A stretch of 64,000 nucleotides of DNA, taken from positions 8,246,001-8,310,000 of the forward strand of contig NZ_CP109162.1 of assembly GCF_035920445.1 (NCBI RefSeq), given 5' to 3'. The notes below the pieces were generated by a model that did no database searches, had not been told where the DNA came from, and saw only the letters and a program-made list of their open reading frames with translations. The translations under genes and the position numbers were made by a program. The stretch is from Nocardia sp. NBC_01730 (GTDB lineage Bacteria > Actinomycetota > Actinomycetes > Mycobacteriales > Mycobacteriaceae). This document shows positions 56,811 to 64,000 of the stretch, one piece after another; positions within the stretch are counted from its first letter, which is position 1; every line of letters starts with the position of its first letter.

Positions 56811-58253
56811 TCATGTCTGTTCATCTGATGGCAGGTACCGCCCAGGCGAGATCAGCCCGTACGGGTCGACCGCTTTCTTCAACAACAACGCCATTCGCTG
56901 ATGCCCGCTGGAGTAGAGCATGGTGTCGATGCTGGTGCGCATCGGGCGGAATCCCGCTTCGACCAACCTCTTCTGCGCCAGTGTGACCCACTGGTGGGCG
57001 GCTTCGACCTCGATGTCGTTCGCGCGGTCGAACGGTACCCGGAAGAACCCTTCCAGACAATGTGCGCTGACACTGTTGAACGTCAGATATGACCGGATTC
57101 CGGTGTTCGAATCGGTGGTACGGGCAATGGCGACGGCGGTATTCACATGCCGACCGACGAAAGGAACGGCGGGCAATGCGCAGACGAAACCCGGAAATTT
57201 CGGATCGTCATCGAGGGCGAAATCCGATGACATATCGACGGAGCGGCCTGCCATTGCGTCGACGTACTCGTTGCCCGGCTCGCCGGACAGCTTCCGAAAT
57301 CGTGTTCGCGCGGTGTCCGGAAGGTCGAGGTCGGCGGTGGTGTAGTAGTCGACGTCGTCGAAGTGTGTGGACAGCTTCTTCTGAAGCAGCGCGATGATGT
57401 CGTCGTCACCCCATAACGCAACCCAGGTCAGCCAGGTGTTCGGTGGTGCTGTCCGGTCGAGTCGAGCAAGCCGAGGGTCGTCTTCACCATTGATCTCGAT
57501 GCGGTCGCGCAGTAGTTGATGTCGACGTAGTTCCGCCAGAGTATCGACGTGCGACGCCAGCTCGCCTTCGGTGGAACGCACCAGAGCCAGTGCGACATTC
57601 TGCCTGGGGTAGAGGGAGACGACCGCGGCTGTGACGATACCGAACCCCGACTGAACGAAAAGCCCGGTCACATCTGGGCCGCTACCGTAGGGGTAGTGGT
57701 GCCAGTCCGGGGCTTCGTTGTCGTCGTGTGTCCAATGGCCGGTTCGAACGTATTCAGCGTCCGCCAGCACGGCTTCGATGCCGCGGAGATCGGCTGTGCG
57801 CTGCCCGAATATTCCGACGCCACGTTCGAGTACGTTGCCCACGACGCTGGTCTGCTCGCCCGAGCCGGTGATATTCAGCATGCATGAGCGGTGCGTGAGT
57901 GCGTCGGCGAGCTGGCCTTGCGTCACGCCGGGCTCGACAACCGCATAGTGCAGTTCCTCGTTGATCTCGAGTATTCGATTCATCAGGCTCAGGTCTACGA
58001 CCGCGCAACCATCGTGGACCGGGAGCTTGGAGCCCAACCCCCAGTTGCGGCCGGTGCTGATGGGATGGAGCGGAATCCGGTACCTCGCGGCGACAGTGAC
58101 GATCTGCCGCACTTCATCGCGGGAAACAGGCCGCAGCACGGCCACGAGCTGCCGACTGGAAAACTCTGTCAGGTTCGCGGTATAAGGCTGGGTATCCGTG
58201 GTGGCGCGTTCACCGAGCAGAGCTCGCCACTCGTCGAATGCACTGGCCATCAC
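56811..58253 (-). CDS. FAD-linked oxidase
   Basis: 480 residues with the PCMH-type FAD-binding domain: IPLHPISTGRNWGLGSKLPV and VVEPGVTQGQLADALTHRS, then GNVLERGVGIFG and FVQSGFGIVTAAVVSLYP. The C-terminal substrate domain ends FRPMRTSIDTMLYSSGHQRM. The overall shape is of the vanillyl-alcohol-oxidase/p-cresol methylhydroxylase group that oxidises phenolic or alcohol substrates. Its ATG overlaps the stop of the unknown gene upstream (ATGA at 58250-58253), so the two act together. Confidence 0.85.
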   Translation of the reverse strand: MMASAFDEWRALLGERATTDTQPYTANLTEFSSRQLVAVLRPVSRDEVRQIVTVAARYRIPLHPISTGRNWGLGSKLPVHDGCAVVDLSLMNRILEINEELHYAVVEPGVTQGQLADALTHRSCMLNITGSGEQTSVVGNVLERGVGIFGQRTADLRGIEAVLADAEYVRTGHWTHDDNEAPDWHHYPYGSGPDVTGLFVQSGFGIVTAAVVSLYPRQNVALALVRSTEGELASHVDTLAELRRHQLLRDRIEINGEDDPRLARLDRTAPPNTWLTWVALWGDDDIIALLQKKLSTHFDDVDYYTTADLDLPDTARTRFRKLSGEPGNEYVDAMAGRSVDMSSDFALDDDPKFPGFVCALPAVPFVGRHVNTAVAIARTTDSNTGIRSYLTFNSVSAHCLEGFFRVPFDRANDIEVEAAHQWVTLAQKRLVEAGFRPMRTSIDTMLYSSGHQRMALLLKKAVDPYGLISPGRYLPSDEQT

Positions 58254-58912
58254 CGGCGCCGATCCAACCCTGCTTCGTCGCCGCCATGTTTGCCGTGCAC
58301 ACCCCTGCGGGCGCGTGGCAGGTCGATGGTTTGTGGAAGGAGTTCGATGCGCGGCGCCAACACCGCGTAGCGTGCGCCGCAGAACTTCGCCTCGAAATTC
58401 CGCATCCAGCCGTGATGCGACAGATTTCCCCAGGCATCGAAACCTACGATCGAAATGCCACTGCGATCGTAACTTCCGGACAGCAGAAAGGTCCAGTAGG
58501 TCCGATCCGGAAAGACGCCGTTCCGGGCCTTGAAGGCAGCGCAGAAACGCAGGTATCGTCGCAGATCGAGGCCGTGGAGCCCCTCGTCGTCGTATTCACG
58601 CTTCGCGTATTTTCCGCTGCTTCCGATCAGTTCCGGTACCTTGGCGGCGGAGGTGACGAACCAATGTGATTCGCTCACCATGACGGTGCGGATCATATTT
58701 GCTTCGACATCGAAATCTATATTCGCCCGGATGTCGAACAGCTCGCACAGTTCTCTTGCCGACAGCCCGGCCGGCACATAAACGAGTAGTTCGTCACTCG
58801 ATTCGAGCTCGGCGATCTCCGTATCGGTGAACGGGCAAGGCGCGATCTCATCCGGTCGCTTGTCGCCGAACATTCCGTCGACGAGCTCATTCAGGTATGC
58901 TTCTCGGTTCAC
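58250..58912 (-). CDS. Protein of unknown function coupled to FAD oxidase
   Basis: 220 residues. Visible features: an acidic N-terminal region, LLVYVPAGLSARELCELFDI, HWFVTSAAKVPELIG, and a YWTFLLSGSYDRSGISIVGF strand area. A basic tail (RARRGVHGKHGGDEAGLDRRR-like) lies in the part overlapping the oxidase start. I do not recognise the family. Coupling with the oxidase suggests a shared pathway, perhaps as substrate carrier or partner enzyme. Confidence 0.6.
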   Translation of the reverse strand: MNREAYLNELVDGMFGDKRPDEIAPCPFTDTEIAELESSDELLVYVPAGLSARELCELFDIRANIDFDVEANMIRTVMVSESHWFVTSAAKVPELIGSSGKYAKREYDDEGLHGLDLRRYLRFCAAFKARNGVFPDRTYWTFLLSGSYDRSGISIVGFDAWGNLSHHGWMRNFEAKFCGARYAVLAPRIELLPQTIDLPRARRGVHGKHGGDEAGLDRRR

Positions 58913-59190
58913 GTATCGTGCGCCTTCCTCACCTGGCTACCGTATTGATTCGAGGCAACACGACATTCGCGCGCATTGCTCGGGAACGCCGACAGTTGCT
59001 TCGTCGCATGGATGCTACTTCGACTTTGAATTACCCGATTTCCCAGTGCGGGGACGGTAGGATGCTGCGTTTGTCAGCGCGAACTGCCGGTCAGTGGCGC
59101 CGCGGCCCGCCGACCCGAGAGGGCGGCTGCCGGAATCGGCGGATGGCCTCGCTGGTAGTGAACAGGGTGAATGTGGCTCGGCGCCAGTGT

Positions 59191-59694
59191 CTATGGGTCC
59201 GATCGGGTGGTGCGCAGTCGGTCGACTTCAGTGGTCGCGCTGTCGCGAGATGCCTCGATAAAGCGCAGAAGGGCCTGAAGCTCCTCGCCGTCGAAAGCGG
59301 TGAGATCTGAGCGGGTGCGGGCGGTCAAGCCGTCGTAGTATGCGGCGACCCGCGCGAGTCCTTCCGCGGTGGGGTGGACGAGGATCCGGCGGCGGTCGTG
59401 AGGGTCGGGAACTCGTTCGACACAGCCTGCTTCGGTGAGTCGGTCGATCATTCGCGTGGTCGAGCCGGGGCTCAGGCCGACGCGTGCCGCCAGCGCGCCT
59501 GCGGTGGTGGGCCCGTTCCGGTGCAGGGCGTGCAGACAATGAAAATCGCTCGGTACCAACCCGATTCGCTCGGCGATCAACCCGTTGAGCCGGATCAGCT
59601 GGGTTACCCAGTCCGGCAGCGTGTCGATGATCTGGGTGACCAGATCCCGCCCGGGTGACTCGGCAGCTCGACCGGCTTCCTGCTCATTCGCCAT
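59191..59694 (-). CDS. MarR-family regulator
   Basis: 167 residues from ATG 59692-59694 (an earlier ATG at 59781 would read through the operator). The winged helix contains GPTTAGALAARVGLSPGSTT, then RMIDRLTEAGCVERVPDPHD and RRRILVHPTAEG, the MarR wing. It is divergent from the GH78 gene and likely controls both through the palindrome at 59726-59738. Confidence 0.9.
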   Translation of the reverse strand: MANEQEAGRAAESPGRDLVTQIIDTLPDWVTQLIRLNGLIAERIGLVPSDFHCLHALHRNGPTTAGALAARVGLSPGSTTRMIDRLTEAGCVERVPDPHDRRRILVHPTAEGLARVAAYYDGLTARTRSDLTAFDGEELQALLRFIEASRDSATTEVDRLRTTRSDP

Positions 59695-59697
59695 CGC

Positions 59698-59738
59698 TTG
59701 ACACCACTTCGGTCGTTCCAATAAATTGCGCCGCGCAA
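59698..59738 (+). promoter_or_regulatory. MarR operator and divergent promoter
   Basis: TTGCGC-C-GCGCAA (59726-59738) is a 13-base palindrome with a second half-site GCGGCGCAA downstream. A TTGACA (59698-59703) lies 17 bases upstream of a weak -10 (ATAAAT), giving a promoter toward the GH78 gene that the operator would block. Confidence 0.6.
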
Positions 59739-59906
59739 ATGTTTCGCGGCGCAACAATACCGGACCGATCGGCGCCGACATGCTGGGGGTGCACAGCCTC
59801 CTCAGGTTCTGTGGGGTTGTCGATCGAACCGGACTTGAAGTTGGCGGCCCGACCTGAACGCAGACCTAGAAGCCGGCACACGCCGCATGGAGAACAGGAA
59901 GCCGCA

Positions 59907-61573
59907 ATGGACAGCAGTACCGCCGGGGCTCACGGCAGGGCGACCACGGTGAGTGATGACGAGCCGGCCGACGTCGGCACCGAGACCGCGGGAGTCGTGG
60001 TCGCGGGTCTGACCGTGAACTACCTCGTGGACCCGTACGGGATCGATGACCGGACACCTACTCTAGGTTGGCGGCTGGTCTCGGCCGACCGTGCGGTCGT
60101 GCAATCGGCATACCAGGTCAGAGCCGCCTCTGCTTCGCAACGGCTCGCGCTGGACCGGCCCGACCTGTGGGATTCCGGCGCGGTGGCATCGGATCAGCAG
60201 GTGGATATTGGCTACGGCGGCCGGCTGCTCACTTCGCGCGAGCAGGTGTTCTGGCATTCCGGGTATGGACCGACGGTGACCGCGTGTCGGCATGGAGTCC
60301 GGTCGGCCGCTGGGAGATGGGTTTGCTCGATTCAGCAGATTGGACGGCGGAATGGATCACCAGTTCGATACTCGCGGCACGGGCGGCTGCTCCATTGCCG
60401 ATCTTCGCCAAGCGTTTCACCGTGCCACCGGCGCGGCGGATCGGGCAGGCGCGTCTCTATGTATCGGGGCTCGGGCTGTATGAAGCGCGGCTCAACGGCC
60501 ACAAAGTCGGTGTGGATGTCCTTGTGCCGAGCATCACCGATTACCGCAAACGAGCGCTGTACAACACCCACGATGTCGCCGATCACCTGCAGACCGGAGA
60601 CAACGTCGTGGGACTGCTCGTCGGTAACGGTTTCTTCAATGTGCCCGAACGGGAAGGCCGATACTGGGAGTCGGTGACCTGGAAAAACGGTGTCGCCGAC
60701 GGGGAGACGGTCCGGCTGTCCGGCGAGCCGAAGGTTATCGCGCAGCTGGAGATCCGGTACGACGACGGTTCCGTCCAGCGGGTATCCAGTGATGCCACCT
60801 GGCGGGCCGAGGAGGGACCGATCGAATTCTCCGGGTATTACGGGGGCGAGGACTACGATGCCCGCCGCCTGCGACCCGGGTGGGATGAACCGGCCGGTGA
60901 CCACTCCCGGTGGCGACATGCTGCTGTCGCCCCCGATATCCCCGCGGCGCTCAGCGCCCAGTTCGAACCGGCTGTTGTCGAGGCGGAGCGGCTGCGCGCG
61001 GTCGAGATGACCGAGCCCGAGCCTGGAATCTACGTGTTCGACTTCGGCACATCTGCTGTTGGATGGCCGGAGATCGAAGTCGAAGGACCTGCCGGGACAC
61101 TTGTCACGCTCTACCCGGGCTGGTACCTCGACAACGGCAGAGTAGACCAGAACGGGATGCTCGGATGGGTGCCGAACGTGGTTGTCGCCGATCACTACAC
61201 GTTGGCCGGCCATGGGATCGAGGTGTGGCATCCCCGCTTCACCTACCATGGATTTCGGTACCTCGAAGTTCATGGGCTGCCGTCCCGGCCGCTCATTTCG
61301 AGCGTGACCGGGATCGTGGTGCGCGCCGCAACCGGCGCCACCGCCGAGTTCGAATGCTCCAGCCGGCTGTTGAACGCCATCGACAGAATTGCCGATCGCA
61401 GCATGCGAAGCGCCATGCTCGCGCCGACCCGCGGAAATCACCGCTTCCGAAGAAGCACGATTGATCGGCCAGAACGAAAAGTATGCAATCTACCGGACAG
61501 GGTCCGGAGCATGGATATTTATCCAATGAGCTACTACCGGATTGTAGACGAAAGCCCGCACCGCACCCGATAG
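59907..61573 (+). pseudogene. GH78 alpha-L-rhamnosidase, broken
   Basis: ATG 59907 (AGGAAG upstream) begins a GH78-type N-terminal region (VVVAGLTVNYLVDPYGIDDR, TPTLGWRLVSADRAVVQSAYQ). A frameshift at about 60260-60275 moves it into the frame that continues WTDGDRVSAWSPVGRWEMG to FRYLEVHGLPSRPLIS. The two accessory beta domains are intact otherwise, but from about 61430 the sequence is unrelated and the catalytic (alpha/alpha)6 barrel is missing. The product would not be a rhamnosidase. Confidence 0.8.
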
Positions 61574-61610
61574 CAGTTGCCCGCCTCGAATTTGTCGTGT
61601 CGTTGGGTTG

Positions 61611-62462
61611 TCAAACCCATGTCGCTGATTCGGGGGTGATGCCGTGGGCGCGCGCATTGGCGTCGATGATGTCGCGAAGCCAGGTGGTCAGGCCGGTCTC
61701 GATGTCGTCGTAGAAAGCGGCGAATCCTGGATCGGTGGCGTACCTGCGTCCCAGGCAGACGTGCATCGAGTGCGTGCAGTCGAAGTAGGCGCCGATCGAT
61801 GCCCGGTGCCGCTCGGCCAGCGAGTTGGCCTGGTCGCTTCCGGGGGCCACCCCGGTGCGGTGTGCTGCGGCCAGTTCCGCGTTGAGTGCATCGACGCCAT
61901 CGGCGATCTGGTGCCAGTGCTCCACAGTCCTGCCTGCGGCGCGTTCGGCGTACTGCGCCCACTGGGCGGTGTCACCCCAACGATCGCGTGCTTCTTCGAC
62001 CCATGAGGGCTGCCAGTGCTGGCCGAAGATCGCTACCTGTTCCTCGGCCGACAGCAGAATGCCGGACTTCCTGGCTTCGATCATGCGGTCCAGCGCGTTG
62101 CTCATGCGCTGCAGATGAGCTACACGCTCGCGAAGCTGGTCGCGCTGCCGGTGCAGAGATGCCAGCGCATCGGTTGCCGGGGCGTCCAGCAATGTCCCGA
62201 TGTCGTTGAGAGGTACACCCAGTTCACGGTAGACGAGCACCCGGTGAATACGGGCAATGTCCGCGGCAGTGTAGAGCCGATAGCCGGTGTCGGTGCGCTG
62301 GGACGGGCGGACGAGCCCCAGCGCATCCCAGTGATGAAGAGCGCGGATCGTGACGCCCACCAGCGATGCGACGACACCTACGGTGAGACCGTCTTCGGCG
62401 TCATCGAAGGTTCGCTTCGTTACACCGTCCACTCTGACACCCATTCCGTGCGAGGCCCCCAC
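61611..62462 (-). CDS. MerR-family regulator with TipAS-type drug-binding domain
   Basis: 283 residues. The MerR head is LTVGVVASLVGVTIRALHHW then GYRLYTAADIARIHRVLVYR. A coiled coil (RQRDQLRERVAHLQRMSNAL) leads to the TipAS-like domain (GILLSAEEQVAIFGQHWQPS; HSMHVCLGRRYATDPGFAAF). TipA-type proteins bind thiopeptide-like drugs and activate promoters. It lies 13 bases after the stop of the VOC gene in the same direction. Confidence 0.9.
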   Translation of the reverse strand: MGASHGMGVRVDGVTKRTFDDAEDGLTVGVVASLVGVTIRALHHWDALGLVRPSQRTDTGYRLYTAADIARIHRVLVYRELGVPLNDIGTLLDAPATDALASLHRQRDQLRERVAHLQRMSNALDRMIEARKSGILLSAEEQVAIFGQHWQPSWVEEARDRWGDTAQWAQYAERAAGRTVEHWHQIADGVDALNAELAAAHRTGVAPGSDQANSLAERHRASIGAYFDCTHSMHVCLGRRYATDPGFAAFYDDIETGLTTWLRDIIDANARAHGITPESATWV

Positions 62463-62475
62463 GACTACGGTCTGA

Positions 62476-62985
62476 TCACTCTTCGGGCGCCCTGATTCCC
62501 ATGGCTCGCAGATGCTCGGCCTCTGCGCTGTTCGGATCGTACGGTCGCGCTGCCGTCATGATCACCCGGGTGTTCTCCGGGGTGACGATCTCCAGCTCCA
62601 CCGAGTTCCACGGCATCTGCCGCGGCCCCGTCGTGCAGCCAGGTAGCAATTCCGCACACGCGGACGCGATCTGGTCGACCTGGCTCAGCACGCATGCGAA
62701 GCTCACGCTCAGCGCCGACGCCCCGGCAGGGCCCCCGTCCCCCGGCACGAGCAAGACGTCCTGGAACGCCCAGCGGCGCAGGTGCGTGATCTGGCCGGGG
62801 ACTGAGAACAAATCGAAGAACCCGAGTCCGCGGCACCAGAAGTCCGCCGATGTGGCCAGATCGAACGTCGGCACCGTGACAAACATCGGCATCCCGTAGA
62901 GGCCGCGGAAAAGCTCCGGAGGCACGGCGTCAAGCGCGGGGACGGGAACGGGACTGATATCGAAAGCGGGGAAGTTGTCGGTCAT
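62476..62985 (-). CDS. VOC (glyoxalase/bleomycin-resistance) fold protein
   Basis: 169 residues from ATG 62983-62985 (GTG 63006 possible; neither has a good ribosome binding site). The fold pattern is MFVTVPTFDLATSADFWCRG (first beta-alpha unit) and WNSVELEIVTPENTRVIMTA (final strands). A DHH or E metal set cannot be assigned, so it may sequester rather than turn over ligand. It forms an operon with the TipAS-type regulator, a common resistance pairing. Confidence 0.8.
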   Translation of the reverse strand: MTDNFPAFDISPVPVPALDAVPPELFRGLYGMPMFVTVPTFDLATSADFWCRGLGFFDLFSVPGQITHLRRWAFQDVLLVPGDGGPAGASALSVSFACVLSQVDQIASACAELLPGCTTGPRQMPWNSVELEIVTPENTRVIMTAARPYDPNSAEAEHLRAMGIRAPEE

Positions 62986-63500
62986 GACGACATCGTCGAG
63001 CCTCACGCAACGTCAGGGTCAAGCAGCGCCGCAGCAGGCACCGTAGGCGGCAGTTTCCGAGCAGCGCCCTCGTCGAGCGCTGCTCGTGCCTCGCCCCGTA
63101 CCCCGACCACCGCGGTTACCACGGACCCCGGCCGAATATGATCTCGAACGGGGCCTCGATGGCTCTGATGTCAGCCGAAACCTGCGATAGCTTGTCGACG
63201 GTGGTCACCTGAACCGTATTCGTGACGCTGGACTATATGTCGGTGTTCTGTTGTCCACCTTGAAAACTGCAGCACGCCCAGCGAGGTCGCTCGCCGATCA
63301 TCGACTGCGGGTCGAGCCTGGTGTCGTCGATATGCCTTGGGAACCGTCCCACCCCGCAGGCGGGGCATTTCTGAGCCGCACTGGCTCTGGCGCACTTTGA
63401 CGATCGGTGGGGCAGACCGCCATGAGCACGCAGTAGTGGAGCGGGCCAGAGCCACCGCACGTCGGCCGTTTGCGGGGCTCGTGCTTGTCTGTTGGGTGTG
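62986..63500. other. Gap upstream of the VOC gene
   Basis: About 500 bases with no supported gene. It contains short, inconsistent frames on both strands and a C-rich/G-rich palindromic run near 63348-63368 (CCCCGCAGGCGGGG). It must hold promoters for the VOC and EEP genes. Confidence 0.35.
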
Positions 63501-64000
63501 ATGTCGAAGTTGGTTCGGAACGGTGTCGACCTGCTCGCATGGATTGCGACACTGACAGGAGCTGCCGGGGTCGCGTTGCACTTCAGCCAGTCGTGGTGGC
63601 GAATGCTGGTCTTGGCGGCTTCGGGTGCGCCATACCTGATGAGCTGCGCGCTGGTCGGGGTGGTGGCTTTTGTAGCCATGCGGCACTGGAGCGGCGCGGG
63701 GGTGGCGATCGTTGTCGTTACCATCGCGATGTGGACCCAAGCTCCGCTGTACTTCAGCCGCTCGGGCGACGACGGGCACGCAGTGATAGCGATGCAGGCC
63801 AATCTTCTGTTCGACGGAGCCGACCCTCGGGCGCTGGTCGACCAAGTGCGCGCGCGGAACATCGCTTTGCTCACTGGCCAGCGTGCGCCGCCGGTCATCG
63901 GCGAGGACTTTCGCGATCCGCTCACGACCCGCGAGATCGGCCGCCGGTCACTGATTACTGCCGGCGCTGTCTCTCAGCGTGTTGCCCGCGCCGAGCGGGC
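63501..64000 (+). CDS. Second EEP-type membrane protein, 3' end outside window or truncated
   Basis: An ATG at 63501 opens a frame to the window edge. It is a paralogue of the gene at 28714: ATLTGAAGVALHFSQSWWRM, SGAPYLMSCALVGVVAFVA (membrane helices) and VIAMQANLLFDGADPRALVD (start of the EEP domain). After residue about 125 the match stops (TGQRAPPVIGEDFRDPL has no EEP motif), so a deletion, frameshift or fusion is likely at about 63870. Confidence 0.65.
   Translation, partial: MSKLVRNGVDLLAWIATLTGAAGVALHFSQSWWRMLVLAASGAPYLMSCALVGVVAFVAMRHWSGAGVAIVVVTIAMWTQAPLYFSRSGDDGHAVIAMQANLLFDGADPRALVDQVRARNIALLTGQRAPPVIGEDFRDPLTTREIGRRSLITAGAVSQRVARAER

Overview
The window is high-GC actinobacterial DNA. 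It is most likely Nocardia or a close mycolic-acid relative: it carries glnE and glnA, an MspA-family porin, a DUF4191/RDD pair beside glnA, an EF-G2-like factor, a MAB_1171c-type membrane protein and type-VII-secretion-style proteins. The genus is an inference; no rRNA or tRNA gene was seen to confirm it. Housekeeping genes form three islands: the 3' end of glnE (2-1252), the block from the lipase/M20 peptidase to glnA (29733-36066), and the EF-G2/serine hydrolase region (47972-51787). The rest is accessory DNA with many broken genes.

Layout. 1-1.9 kb: glnE end and an ECF sigma-factor remnant. 2.0-7.15 kb: a divergent conflict-type locus with a CHAT protease-STAND ATPase-TPR protein on one side and a 53-residue protein plus a three-helix membrane protein on the other. 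7.3-15.0 kb: one 2579-residue protein that joins an MFS exporter to a two-module NRPS with an interrupted (methyltransferase-containing) adenylation domain. 15.1-16.1 kb: a frameshifted Tat/lipoprotein-like gene. 16.2-18.4 kb: XRE regulator, ImmA/IrrE peptidase and MAB_1171c-like membrane protein. 18.8-24.1 kb: methyltransferase, a toxin-antitoxin pair with a shortened toxin, a TetR-controlled membrane protein with twin operators, an IS982-type element and small DUF397-type genes. 24.8-27.1 kb: terpene cyclase plus cytochrome P450. 27.3-29.7 kb: MspA porin, His-rich secreted protein and an endonuclease/exonuclease/phosphatase (EEP) protein.

29.7-36.1 kb: monoacylglycerol-lipase-like hydrolase, M20 peptidase, TY-Chap protein, DUF4191, RDD and glnA. 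Immediately after glnA a HigBA-like module is followed by a nearly identical 486-bp copy of an internal part of glnA. 37.5-40.0 kb: a candidate ABBA-fold prenyltransferase coupled to a 71-residue Pro/Ala-rich peptide, divergent from a squalene-cyclase-like toroid protein. 40.1-47.1 kb: YbaB/EbfC-like, WXG-type and Asn-rich proteins followed by two glycosyltransferases. 47.1-56.7 kb: EF-G2, serine hydrolase lipoprotein, WGR-beta-propeller protein, MFS-Ig-like fusion and SUKH-4-like protein. 56.8-64.0 kb: FAD oxidase with an unknown partner, MarR regulator, broken GH78 gene, MerR/TipAS and VOC pair, and a second partial EEP gene.

The two most promising systems are the CHAT-STAND-TPR locus (1979-7150) and the small peptide/prenyltransferase/toroid locus (37506-39955).
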